Made by a program: the position numbers and the translations under genes. Positions 54,344 through 62,891 of a DNA stretch of 64,000 nt are shown one piece after another (position 1 is the first letter of the stretch; every line of letters begins with the position of its first letter). Source of the DNA: an uncultured Gardnerella sp. (GTDB taxonomy: Bacteria > Actinomycetota > Actinomycetes > Actinomycetales > Bifidobacteriaceae). The notes below the pieces were generated by a model. That model did no database searches and was not told the origin of the DNA. It worked only from the letters and a program-made list of their open reading frames with translations. The DNA lies in NCBI GenBank assembly GCA_947289115.1, contig CAMYPG010000004.1:28056-92055 (forward strand), read 5' to 3'.

Positions 54344-55305
54344 AACTTGTTGAAGGACAATTAGTTCATCATCGATATAGGTTAGATAGACGTCTTGCAC
54401 AAGGCGGTATGGGCGAGGTATGGAAAGGTTTTGACATACAGCTCGGCAGGATTGTAGCAATTAAAGCTCTTAGAACAGACACTAACAATGTTGAAGCTAA
54501 GTTGCGTAGACTTCGCGCAGAAGCACATAATTCAGCCAATTTAGCGCATCCTAATATTGCGGCATTATTTGATTATTATGAGCATGATGGTATTGGCTTC
54601 CTGATTATGGAGTATGTGCCTAGTAAATCTTTAGCAGATTTGTATCATAAAGAAAAAACTGTGGAACCAACTCGTTTGCTTCCTATTCTTATTCAAACAG
54701 CTAGAGGTCTTTTTGTAGCTCATTCTCATGGTGTTATACACAGAGACGTTAAACCAGCAAACATTATGGTTTCTGATACTGGAAGTGTAAAAATAACAGA
54801 TTTTGGTGTTTCTTATTCTAGTGATCAAGAACAAATAACTCAGGATGGAATGGTAGTAGGAACGGCTCAATATATTTCTCCAGAACAAGCTCAAGGAGAA
54901 CAAGCTACTGCTCAATCTGACATATATTCTCTCGGAGTTGTTGCTTACGAAGGACTTTGTGGACACAGACCATTTACTGGAGCTACGCCTGTAGATATTG
55001 CAGCAGCTCATGTTAACGATCCTGTTCCACCTCTTCCAGATAGTGTTGATATCCAATTAAGACAGTTTGTAATGTCAATGCTTTCTAAAAATCCAAAAGA
55101 CAGACCTAAAGATGCTCTAGTAGTGTCAAAAGTTCTTTCGAAAATAGAAAGAAGACTTTTAGATCAACAAACAGCATTTAATAATAAAAACTCAGTACCT
55201 TCTTCCGCTGTTCAGCGTCCTGCTCGTAGCGTGAGAAGTGTTCCAAAAACTCAAGTGAATATTATTAACATTTTAAACAATAACAACCGCAAGGAGCAGC
55301 AATGA
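54340..55305 (+). CDS. pknA: Ser/Thr protein kinase PknA-like
   Basis: 321 residues. Kinase domain about 12-265: glycine loop AQGGMGEVW, Lys in VAIKAL, catalytic HRDVKPANIM, DFGVS, GTAQYISPEQ. A short Lys/Asn-rich C-terminal tail follows. There is no membrane segment or sensor domain, unlike PknA of mycobacteria, so it should be cytosolic. AGGAGG precedes the ATG. Overlaps pbpA and pknB by four bases each (ATGA), so the operon is tightly coupled. Confidence 0.93.
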   Translation: MKLVEGQLVHHRYRLDRRLAQGGMGEVWKGFDIQLGRIVAIKALRTDTNNVEAKLRRLRAEAHNSANLAHPNIAALFDYYEHDGIGFLIMEYVPSKSLADLYHKEKTVEPTRLLPILIQTARGLFVAHSHGVIHRDVKPANIMVSDTGSVKITDFGVSYSSDQEQITQDGMVVGTAQYISPEQAQGEQATAQSDIYSLGVVAYEGLCGHRPFTGATPVDIAAAHVNDPVPPLPDSVDIQLRQFVMSMLSKNPKDRPKDALVVSKVLSKIERRLLDQQTAFNNKNSVPSSAVQRPARSVRSVPKTQVNIINILNNNNRKEQQ

Positions 55306-57386
55306 GTAACACAATGCCTACCTCATTAGCGAATGGACGGTATCAATTAGGTGAATTAATTGGTCGTGGCGGAATGGCCGAGGTGAGAATCGCAGAAGAT
55401 AAACGTCTTGGTCGTACTGTTGCGGTTAAAATTATGCGTTCTGATCTGGCAAATGATGAGATTTTCTTATCTAGATTCCGCAGAGAAGCACATTCAATTG
55501 CTCAGATGAACAATCCTAACATAGTTAATATTTATGATTCTGGAGAAGAATCTGTAGAAGATGACAATGGTGTAGAAGAGCATCTGCCATATCTTGTTAT
55601 GGAATATGTTAAGGGTAAAACTTTACGCGATATTCTTAAAATGAATGGTGCTTTGAGTCAAAGAGACTCTGAGCAGGTTATGCTCGGAGTTCTTAATGCT
55701 CTTGAGTATTCGCACAGAATGGGTGTAATTCATAGGGATATTAAGCCTGGAAATATTATTATTTCCGAGCAGGGCATTGTTAAAGTTATGGATTTTGGAA
55801 TCGCTAGGGCATTGGACGATTCTGCAACAACAATGACACAATCACAGGGCGTGGTTGGAACTGCTCAATACTTGTCTCCTGAACAGGCTCGTGGAGAACA
55901 AGTAGATATGAGATCTGACTTATATTCTGCTGGCTGTGTTTTATATGAGATGCTAACTGGTAGACCTCCTTTTACAGGTGATTCAGCTGTTGCAATTGCG
56001 TATCAGCATGTGTCTGAGGTTGCAACGCCATTAAGTACGCTTGTTCCTGGTCTTCCTGTTATGTGGGATAAGATTTGTGCCAAAGCAATGGCGAAGGACC
56101 GCCAGAATAGGTATGCAACTGCCGCAGAATTTAAAAATGACATATTGGCTTTTATGAATGGTGGTGTTCCTGTTGCTGCAGCATTTAATCCTCTGACGGA
56201 TTTGGCTAATATGCGTGCTAGAAAGCAGGCTGAGCAGAATGCTGCAACACAAGCAATGAACAATGCTGATACCGCATCAACTCAAAGCTTTGGTGCTATT
56301 ACAGGTCAATTTGAGCCTTATACTCAAAATACTGGTTATAACACTAGAGCAGCGCAGCTTGCAGCTAATAGAGCAAAAAGAAGTAAGAGAATTGTTATTA
56401 CTTCCGTTATATCTGCTGTAGTTTGTGCAATTGTTGTTGCTGGAATTTTATTGGTTTTGAATCGCAGTAAACTTGCTGGAGAAGTTGTAGTTCCTACATT
56501 TACAGAAACAACAACGCAGGATGCTGCTCGCGAAAAGTTGCGAGCTCTTGGTCTTATCCCAGATATTTTGGAAGATGATAAATCTTCTCAACCAGAAGGA
56601 ACTTTTACAAAACAGCTTCCTAAAGGTGGAGCTAAAGTTTCTTCAGGATCTAGAGTAAGCGTATGGTTCTCTGTAGGTCCACAGTCTACTAAGATTCCAG
56701 ATGTTACTGGTAAATCGCAAGATGTAGCACGTAAAGCTCTTGAACGTGCTGGATTTAAGATATCTAATGTTCGTGTAGAAGATAGCACGGAAGTTAAGAA
56801 GAATCATGTTACTCGTACAGATCCTTCTGCAGATTCGTTTGCAGACAAGGGGTCTATGGTTACCTTATACATTTCTTCTGGTCTTACAAAGGTCCCTGAT
56901 GGTTTAGTTGGACAATCTAAGGATGTTGTAACAAGCGAATTGCAAAATCTTGGTTTTACTGTAAATGTTGTTGAGGAAGAATCTGATACTGCATCTGAAG
57001 GAACTGTGACCAAGATGAACCCATCTTCTGGTGCTGCAGTAAAGCCTCATAGCTCTGTAACAGTATATGTTTCTAAAGGAAAGCCTAAAGTTGAAGTTCC
57101 TCGTTTGGCTGTTGGCACTGTAACTTTCAAGCAGGCTAAACAAGTATTGGAAGCAAAAGGCTTTAAGGTTGTTGCATCTGATGCATCAGCTAAAGATGAT
57201 GACATAGTTACTGGAATGTCTGAAAAAGAAGGAGCAAAGATTGACAAAGGTTCAACAATCACTTTGACTGTGAAATCTGCTACTCCTCCATCGGACCTTA
57301 CAAAGCCAGGTACTGGGTTAGATTTGAATAAACCTTCTACTGAAGACCCATCTACATCTACTACAACAACAAATACAGGTTTGTAA
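55302..57386 (+). CDS. pknB: Ser/Thr protein kinase PknB with four PASTA domains
   Basis: Senses wall fragments or lipid II and phosphorylates division and wall proteins. 694 residues. The kinase domain is about 11-280, with RGGMAEV, VAVKIM, HRDIKPGNIII and DFGIA. A juxtamembrane Thr/Ala/Asn-rich linker and a membrane segment (about 361-388) follow. Four extracellular PASTA repeats lie at about 392-665 (each with a Pro-rich start and SG or KG end), then a Thr/Ser/Pro tail. AAGGAG precedes the ATG. A terminator follows at 57400. Confidence 0.96.
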   Translation: MSNTMPTSLANGRYQLGELIGRGGMAEVRIAEDKRLGRTVAVKIMRSDLANDEIFLSRFRREAHSIAQMNNPNIVNIYDSGEESVEDDNGVEEHLPYLVMEYVKGKTLRDILKMNGALSQRDSEQVMLGVLNALEYSHRMGVIHRDIKPGNIIISEQGIVKVMDFGIARALDDSATTMTQSQGVVGTAQYLSPEQARGEQVDMRSDLYSAGCVLYEMLTGRPPFTGDSAVAIAYQHVSEVATPLSTLVPGLPVMWDKICAKAMAKDRQNRYATAAEFKNDILAFMNGGVPVAAAFNPLTDLANMRARKQAEQNAATQAMNNADTASTQSFGAITGQFEPYTQNTGYNTRAAQLAANRAKRSKRIVITSVISAVVCAIVVAGILLVLNRSKLAGEVVVPTFTETTTQDAAREKLRALGLIPDILEDDKSSQPEGTFTKQLPKGGAKVSSGSRVSVWFSVGPQSTKIPDVTGKSQDVARKALERAGFKISNVRVEDSTEVKKNHVTRTDPSADSFADKGSMVTLYISSGLTKVPDGLVGQSKDVVTSELQNLGFTVNVVEEESDTASEGTVTKMNPSSGAAVKPHSSVTVYVSKGKPKVEVPRLAVGTVTFKQAKQVLEAKGFKVVASDASAKDDDIVTGMSEKEGAKIDKGSTITLTVKSATPPSDLTKPGTGLDLNKPSTEDPSTSTTTTNTGL

Positions 57387-57399
57387 AAAGCAAAAGCAT

Positions 57400-57436
57400 A
57401 AAGCCAGTAAGTTTAATAAGCTTACTGGCTTTTTAT
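57400..57436 (+). terminator. Terminator of the fhaA-pknB operon
   Basis: A 12-bp perfect stem (57400-57411 with 57421-57432, AAAGCCAGTAAG/CTTACTGGCTTT) is followed by TTTAT. Confidence 0.9.
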
Positions 57437-57537
57437 ATTAATTAAATGCATATGTTAATTAAGTGCATGCTTAATGTCCACGTGTTTTAGTTAGTTTTTG
57501 TACATAAACCAAAAGTAGATTATCTAATCTTATACGA

Positions 57538-57576
57538 AAAAATCAGGGTTAAGAAATCATCCTAACCCTGATTTTT
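57538..57576 (-). terminator. Terminator of the sortase operon
   Basis: A 14-bp perfect stem (57538-57551 with 57563-57576, AAAAATCAGGGTTA and its complement) has A/T runs on its outer sides; it lies 45 bases after the sortase stop. Confidence 0.9.
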
Positions 57577-57620
57577 ATTATTTATTAATCTTATCTACTT
57601 ACTTATTATCTACTTACCCC

Positions 57621-58736
57621 TTAGTAAGGCGTTGCTGTGTATGCAGACATTTCTCTTAAGAATGGTATATTTGCCGAAACAAACGGGTATACCCATTGCA
57701 TAAGTATCATCATGCATATTAGGTAGATAATTAAGGAGAGAATTAATCTCACTGGAAGAATTCCAGGCTGTAGCCTCATAAGTCCGCCAAAGATGCTGAA
57801 TTCAGGCTTTGGCTTTAGACCTGCTTTAATCTCGCGTCTTAACGGCCACTGCCATGCAATAGCTCCAGCAGCAAAGATAATCAAATAAACTATCAGCGCG
57901 CCGATCATAAGCGGAACAAGTGAATCAAGGTGAGAAATCAAAGATTGTTTCTCATTATTAACAAACTTAACTTTTCCGTTTTCGTCTAAAGTAGAAAGCT
58001 CTTTTGGAATACCGTCAGAAACTTTAGCCCAATAATCAAGCTCGCCAAAGCTAACAAAGCGGAACTTAGGCGTAGAGAACTTAGGTTCGCATGTAATAAT
58101 AGTGATCATGCGTTTCTTTGGCTCTTTACTATGGTTTATTGGATCTGGGTCAAGAACTTCAACCTGTTCTGGTCTAACAATCTTGTGAGTAATGTATTTG
58201 TAAACGAACCAATAATCCTTAGTTCGAAGAATAATAGAATCTCCCTTTTGGAACCTATCAACATCCGCAAGAGGCTGACCATAACCATTGCGGTGACCAA
58301 TAATTGTAATGTTTCCAATTTCTCCAGGCAACTCAGTTTTAGGATAATGACCTAATCCTCGACGATTAAGTATCTCCATATCTACGCCTTCAATAACATT
58401 ACGCTCCCATTGATCACCGAAGCGCGGAATATAGATTCGCGCTAGAAGATCTCCGTGTTTAACGCCCTGTAATTTAGGAGGATTGTCTATTTGAGGAAGA
58501 GCAATTTTTGTTTTAGGACCAGCAGCAGGGTTTGTCCAAGAAACAGATTGACGTGTTTCAACTTGTATATGTTCAGCCTGTGCGCCCGTCCACCACATTT
58601 GCCAGACAATATACAGTGCACAAATAACAGCGAAAGAAATAAGAAGTTCTCCTACAACACCAACTGCTTGCCAGATAATACTGGTTTTGCCGTGTTTAGT
58701 TTCGCTACGTTCGTGCATATTGTTAGAACGCTTCAT
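57621..58736 (-). CDS. Class E-like sortase
   Basis: Membrane transpeptidase that attaches surface proteins to the wall. 371 residues. N-terminal membrane segment (about 25-45), sortase fold about 85-270 with catalytic His in IIGHRNGYG, Cys in TIITCEP and Arg in TPKFRFV. Two further hydrophobic segments at the C-terminus are typical of Gram-positive class E/D-type enzymes. The pknB - sortase - DUF881 - crgA layout is the class E setting of Actinobacteria. AAGGAG precedes the ATG. It follows the DUF881 gene closely on the same strand. No LPXTG- or LAXTG-type substrate is evident among the proteins of this window. Confidence 0.88.
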   Translation of the reverse strand: MKRSNNMHERSETKHGKTSIIWQAVGVVGELLISFAVICALYIVWQMWWTGAQAEHIQVETRQSVSWTNPAAGPKTKIALPQIDNPPKLQGVKHGDLLARIYIPRFGDQWERNVIEGVDMEILNRRGLGHYPKTELPGEIGNITIIGHRNGYGQPLADVDRFQKGDSIILRTKDYWFVYKYITHKIVRPEQVEVLDPDPINHSKEPKKRMITIITCEPKFSTPKFRFVSFGELDYWAKVSDGIPKELSTLDENGKVKFVNNEKQSLISHLDSLVPLMIGALIVYLIIFAAGAIAWQWPLRREIKAGLKPKPEFSIFGGLMRLQPGILPVRLILSLIIYLICMMILMQWVYPFVSANIPFLREMSAYTATPY

Positions 58737-58745
58737 GTTACTCCT

Positions 58746-59543
58746 TTATTGCCTGTTGGAATGGTGTTGTGGCGAAATATTACTACTAATAAAATCGGCA
58801 TCTTTTGGAACCGAAGCATATCGTAGCGGCTGTAAAAGTGCAGAAGATTCTGCGAATTTTAGATTACTCTTTTTTTCCACTTTCCATCCCAACCCAAAAC
58901 CGCTGACATAGTCTTTATATGTTCGAATTGCTGGAGAGTCATCCAGCGCATCTACCATGTCTTCGATTGAGCCAATAGCAGATATTCTATACGGTGGCGA
59001 GTACTGATGACCTTGTAGCATAAGCACATTTCCGATACAAACAACAGCAGAATTGAATAGTATGCGTTGGTCTTGGATTGTTATTGCCTCTGCTCCACCT
59101 CTCCAAAGGGCATTTACCACAGCTTCTATGTCTTGTTGGTGTATTACGTAGTCATTTATGTTTGCGGAGCTTCCAGACCCGTTTACGGCTGTTTTCCACA
59201 GTGGTGAATCGTTCAGTGTAACACTAATTCCAGGTCCCTGTATTGCTGGGAGTATTGTGCTAGCACCAGTGTCGTCAGAAGAATCTGCATCATTTGTATT
59301 ATTCGTTAAAGTTTTGTTTAGAAGATTTACCTGTGAATCTAGCTCTTTAACATCTTCTCTTAAACTTTTTGCTCTTTGAGAATTTCTTTCTACCATCTGA
59401 CCAGTGTCTGATGTAACAAACGCTGTACGATTAATACGCAAGTTGGTAATAAATAAATATCCTGTAAAAGAGATAGCTAATGCCACAGCAATGCTTCCCA
59501 ACAGCGATTTTTTAGCGCTGTGTTTACCTGTTTGTCTAGCCAT
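58746..59543 (-). CDS. DUF881 family membrane protein
   Basis: 265 residues. One membrane segment (about 14-36), a coiled-coil stretch (about 50-85, SQRAKSLREDVKELDSQV) and an extracytoplasmic DUF881 domain (about 90-240; ISVTLNDSP, GGAEAITIQDQRI, ISAIGS). The domain resembles division-associated folds but has no known catalytic residues. It lies 9 bases before the sortase gene and diverges from crgA, which is the usual layout. Function unknown. Confidence 0.85.
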   Translation of the reverse strand: MARQTGKHSAKKSLLGSIAVALAISFTGYLFITNLRINRTAFVTSDTGQMVERNSQRAKSLREDVKELDSQVNLLNKTLTNNTNDADSSDDTGASTILPAIQGPGISVTLNDSPLWKTAVNGSGSSANINDYVIHQQDIEAVVNALWRGGAEAITIQDQRILFNSAVVCIGNVLMLQGHQYSPPYRISAIGSIEDMVDALDDSPAIRTYKDYVSGFGLGWKVEKKSNLKFAESSALLQPLRYASVPKDADFISSNISPQHHSNRQ

Positions 59544-59619
59544 AGCATCCAGTCTTCTTATTGCGTTCGAGTGTAACTATTATTATAGCGTGTAGCCGAT
59601 TGATTGGAGAGTTACTGTT

Positions 59620-60021
59620 ATGGCTGACGAAGAATTAAACACATTGAATGCTGCTTCATCTGCCGATGCTGGCGAAGCAAAAGAATCTTCTAAAGAAGAT
59701 TTGTATGGCGTGCCTATGGAGCAGGTTGAAGCTGTGCTGAATGCGACTGCGGACAAAGATTCTTTGTCTCCGCAGATACAGCGAATGATGAAGCGTCAAG
59801 AAGAAAATACTCGTAGAGTTGAAGAGTCAATTAAAGGAACAAAGGCTAATGCTGGTTGGTTTGTTCCGCTTTTCTGCACGCTTATGATTGTTGGTTTGTT
59901 CTGGGCGGTTGTTTACTACCTGAATCCTTCTCTACCAATTCCTGGGATTGGAGCATTTAATCTTTTGATTGCAGCATGCTTGGTTATGGCTGGATTCTTA
60001 ATGACAATGTGTTGGAGATAA
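59620..60021 (+). CDS. crgA: Cell division protein CrgA
   Basis: 133 residues. A variable acidic N-terminus (about 1-60) leads to the family core: KANAGWFVPLFCTLMIVGLFWAVVYYL and a second membrane segment ending CLVMAGFLMTMCWR. CrgA links FtsZ, FtsQ and penicillin-binding proteins at the septum in Actinobacteria. GGAGAG precedes the ATG. A terminator follows at 60049. Confidence 0.93.
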   Translation: MADEELNTLNAASSADAGEAKESSKEDLYGVPMEQVEAVLNATADKDSLSPQIQRMMKRQEENTRRVEESIKGTKANAGWFVPLFCTLMIVGLFWAVVYYLNPSLPIPGIGAFNLLIAACLVMAGFLMTMCWR

Positions 60022-60048
60022 AAAGTTAATAGAACTTTTTAAATCTTG

Positions 60049-60084
60049 ATTAATGGCTGCGTGCATGAGTGCGCAGCCATTAAT
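60049..60084. terminator. Bidirectional terminator between crgA and the methyltransferase gene
   Basis: A 13-bp perfect stem (60049-60061 with 60072-60084, ATTAATGGCTGCG and its complement) serves the two converging genes. Confidence 0.9.
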
Positions 60085-61392
60085 TTATTTATTGTATATT
60101 ATCTGTTTATCTGTTACTTGACTTGCTCTAATAATTACGTGCTGGTTTTTACTATCCGTAGTAGCCAGAATTCTAGTTGTACCACCATCTTTTAATTTAA
60201 GTTTTTTCTTCAAATCATTAACACTAATTGGAAAATTGTACGTGGCTATATTCGCGTACTCTAAGTCTGAAATAATTTGCTTGATTTCTTTTTTATTCAT
60301 GCTGCAGACTCCTTCTATTTTCCAAATTTTTCCAGGAAAATCAGAGTTACAATTTTCTGAAATAAAAATGTGGCTGTTGCTTGCTATTTGATAAACACCA
60401 TATTTTTGTACTAAGAGATTGAAGCATCCTGCTTTCATAATAGAAGCGTTTGGCTCATAAACATATTTAGCTAAATTTCTCCAATTTTCCATAACATTTG
60501 TGACATTATTTAAAATCTCGTAAGATTCTTCAACCTTGTGTAAAGACGAATCATATTTTGCGCAAAAAACAGTAATATTTTCATTGTTAACGCAATGAAT
60601 CTCAATAATGTTATGTAAATTTGCGTCCAATACTAAAAGTAATTCTTTGCATTCATTGTTGTGAGAAATTATGTGTACCTGACTAACGTTTCCGTTAAAA
60701 TCACATATAGCTTTTCTCCAATCAAGCATTGGGGATAGTTTTATAATCACAAATTTTGAAGCATCTAGCATCTGTGACTTTAGGTTTATAACATTCGGAG
60801 TGCAATCTTCTATAGCGTATGTTCTGGATCCTTTTTGGTCGCGTCTTGCGGGATCAATGTAAATAATGGTAGCTGAATTTACGTTATTTAATACTTCAGA
60901 GCTTGTGCAATTTACGCAATGAACATTTTTTAATCCCATTACAATCATATTGTGCTGGCTAATAGCAGATAATTCTTCTTGTTTTTCTGCGCAAATAGAT
61001 TCACTGAATTCTTTGCTCATTATTGCGCAATCTACGCCAAATCCGCCAGTTAAATCAATTAGTGTAGTGTTAGACTTGTTTAAGTTATTATCTTTTATAA
61101 GATTATGAACTATCTGCGCCTTATATTGTGCGGTTGCTTGCGATGAACATTGTTCCATCGAAATGTGAGCTGGATATATTACTTGTTTATTCATATACCA
61201 ATTAGGCAGTTTTGTTTTTGCAATCTGTTTTCCGCTTATTTGATTAACGGCAAATAAAACATTGATTTTGGGATTATTAGATGCTTTTAAAGCAGCATCT
61301 TCAGGGTTAGCATCTTGATTTTCCTTAATAAAATCAAGTGTTTCTTGGCTTTGTGGATCTAGATGTTTTGGATGATTGAATTTAGATTGCAT
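60085..61392 (-). CDS. SAM-dependent methyltransferase with THUMP-like C-terminal domain
   Basis: 435 residues, cytosolic. The methyltransferase core is at about 100-230: LIDLTGGFGVDCAIM (SAM motif I), CAEKQEEL, IYIDPARRDQKGSRTYAIEDC (motif IV), KLSPMLDW. A THUMP-like domain ends the protein (about 360-432). The motif set DPARRD, IEDCTP, KLSPMLD and NECKELLL is, from memory, a mark of a family common in Bacteroidota. The gene has a higher Asn/Ile/Lys/Cys content than its neighbours, which suits transfer. The substrate is unknown; RNA is likely from the THUMP fold. The upstream region is a cluster of DnaA-box sequences. Confidence 0.8.
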   Translation of the reverse strand: MQSKFNHPKHLDPQSQETLDFIKENQDANPEDAALKASNNPKINVLFAVNQISGKQIAKTKLPNWYMNKQVIYPAHISMEQCSSQATAQYKAQIVHNLIKDNNLNKSNTTLIDLTGGFGVDCAIMSKEFSESICAEKQEELSAISQHNMIVMGLKNVHCVNCTSSEVLNNVNSATIIYIDPARRDQKGSRTYAIEDCTPNVINLKSQMLDASKFVIIKLSPMLDWRKAICDFNGNVSQVHIISHNNECKELLLVLDANLHNIIEIHCVNNENITVFCAKYDSSLHKVEESYEILNNVTNVMENWRNLAKYVYEPNASIMKAGCFNLLVQKYGVYQIASNSHIFISENCNSDFPGKIWKIEGVCSMNKKEIKQIISDLEYANIATYNFPISVNDLKKKLKLKDGGTTRILATTDSKNQHVIIRASQVTDKQIIYNK

Positions 61393-61439
61393 AATTTTAT
61401 TTCTTATTAAGATTGGAGAAAATCACAATTTATAAAAAA

Positions 61440-61580
61440 TGTGGATAACTTTTATGCACTTGTTAACAGGTTTTAAAAGACTGAGTTATCAACGTTTGTG
61501 TACAACATTGTGGATAACATGAGCAGATATTCCCATGTTATACCCAAGTTATCCACTTTTGTGTCCACAATTGTGGAGAA
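61440..61580. other. Cluster of DnaA-box sequences outside oriC
   Basis: In a 213-base gap between two reverse-strand genes there are perfect boxes TGTGGATAA at 61440-61448 and 61509-61517. One-mismatch boxes are TTATCCACT at 61549-61557 and TGTGGAGAA at 61572-61580, with weaker ones nearby. A perfect palindrome TCCACAATTGTGGA lies at 61564-61577. It is about 23 kb from oriC, so it may titrate or reload DnaA. No gene is seen in the gap. Confidence 0.65.
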
Positions 61581-61605
61581 CTACATACGTGTAATTTAAA
61601 GTTGA

Positions 61606-62307
61606 TTAGCATATACATAACATGCAAATAGATAGGAGCACAATAAGAATCAGTAAAGAATATATAGCAAAACGTTCATTAAAAGATGCTTTTTTAAGAA
61701 TCGGATTATTAACTCCAAGCAAAGTAGCCAAAATTGTTCCAGTGATAAGACCACCAACATGAGCCTGCCAAGCAATATTTGGAATAATAATAGGCATAGC
61801 TAGAGTTAAAGCAATCCATATCAAAGTTCCTCGAGTATTTTCACCGAGTCTCCATTGAGCTACAAGAAGTGCCCCTATAAGCCCCATAATTGCACCTGAT
61901 GCACCATAAGCCGACAAGAACCAGTTTCCCGTCATTCTGCAGTAAAGTAGGGTTGCAACGCATCCTCCTAGTCCTGAAATGGCATATAGGAAGAAGAACT
62001 TACACCTGCCAAAGAATTTCTCTAATTCTATTCCGAGAGAATATAAGCAGAGCATGTTGAAAAATATGTGGCTAAATCCAGGAGAATGAACAAACATAGA
62101 TGTAAACCAAGTCCAAATAGATTTTTTAATCAAAAATGGAGAAAATGCTGTATTCTCAATAAGTACTTGATATAAGTTTGGCGAAAAAGTATGAAGAATA
62201 ATTTCAACAAGCCAAACAAACACACAAATATAAATGAGTGAATATGTAGCGCTTTTGCAATTAATCTTAAAACGCCTAATAATATTTTTTACATCAAAAT
62301 TGTTCAT
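61606..62307 (-). CDS. Rhomboid family intramembrane serine protease
   Basis: 233 residues with six or seven membrane segments. The catalytic Ser is in YGASGAIMG and the catalytic His in WQAHVGGLITG; an early HIFFNMLCLYSLG holds the conserved His-Asn of the family. It cuts membrane proteins within the bilayer; targets are not known. The ATG start has no clear ribosome site. It is preceded by a divergent promoter region shared with the small membrane protein gene. Confidence 0.92.
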   Translation of the reverse strand: MNNFDVKNIIRRFKINCKSATYSLIYICVFVWLVEIILHTFSPNLYQVLIENTAFSPFLIKKSIWTWFTSMFVHSPGFSHIFFNMLCLYSLGIELEKFFGRCKFFFLYAISGLGGCVATLLYCRMTGNWFLSAYGASGAIMGLIGALLVAQWRLGENTRGTLIWIALTLAMPIIIPNIAWQAHVGGLITGTILATLLGVNNPILKKASFNERFAIYSLLILIVLLSICMLCIC

Positions 62308-62477
62308 AAAATAACATTATCTAATCGCATACACAAAGTTTAAATATTTGTAACCAATCTATATGATAAAAAAGATGCGAGTATTGAAAAAAATCACTAT
62401 GATAGTGAGTACGCGAGTGAAACTCGATATAAATTGTTGACTTGGACGAGCAGGTCAGCTTGACGAAAGGAGCCATC

Positions 62478-62690
62478 ATGGAGAACAGGTCCTCTGGCGG
62501 TTGGAAGTTCTTTGCACTGCTCTTTGGAGCACTGCTCGCAGGTATTGCAGCATTGTATGTGTACAAGCAGCATAATCCTGATTATGATCCATGGGAGCAG
62601 CCATGGGAGAACAGCTCTTCACCAATCGATTTAGGTGCTGAAAAAACAGATAAGGAAGAATCTGAAGTAGCTAAGCCAGTTGAGGCTTAG
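62478..62690 (+). CDS. Small single-pass membrane protein
   Basis: 70 residues; not recognised. A basic-Trp start (ENRSSGGWK) leads to one membrane segment (about 9-29), then NPDYDPWEQPWE and an acidic Glu/Lys tail. GAAAGGAGCCATC before the ATG is an excellent ribosome site; an upstream in-frame TTG at 62442 is not needed. It is followed by its own terminator, so it is a single-gene unit. The size and topology resemble accessory proteins found in related bifidobacteria. Confidence 0.8.
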   Translation: MENRSSGGWKFFALLFGALLAGIAALYVYKQHNPDYDPWEQPWENSSSPIDLGAEKTDKEESEVAKPVEA

Positions 62691-62729
62691 ATAGAATTAA
62701 AATTCTTATACTCAGATTTTTAGCTATAT

Positions 62730-62783
62730 AAGATGTGAAGTTCTGCACTTATAGTGCATAGTTTCACATCTTATTTTTTTTTT
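62730..62783 (+). terminator. Terminator of the small membrane protein gene
   Basis: Nested hairpin: outer AAGATGTGAA/TTCACATCTT (62730-62739 and 62763-62772), inner TGCAC/GTGCA, followed by a long T run. Confidence 0.9.
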
Positions 62784-62817
62784 ATTTTGATATTTATTTT
62801 TAATTATTTTTATAAAT

Positions 62818-62859
62818 AAAAAAGGCTGTGACCAACAAACGCTAGTCACAGCCTTTTTT
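62818..62859 (-). terminator. Terminator of glgP
   Basis: A 15-bp perfect stem (62818-62832 with 62845-62859) of AAAAAAGGCTGTGAC and its complement; on the reverse strand it ends in a T run. Confidence 0.92.
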
Positions 62860-62891
62860 ATTAAAGCAATTTTTAAAATGCTTCTACATAA

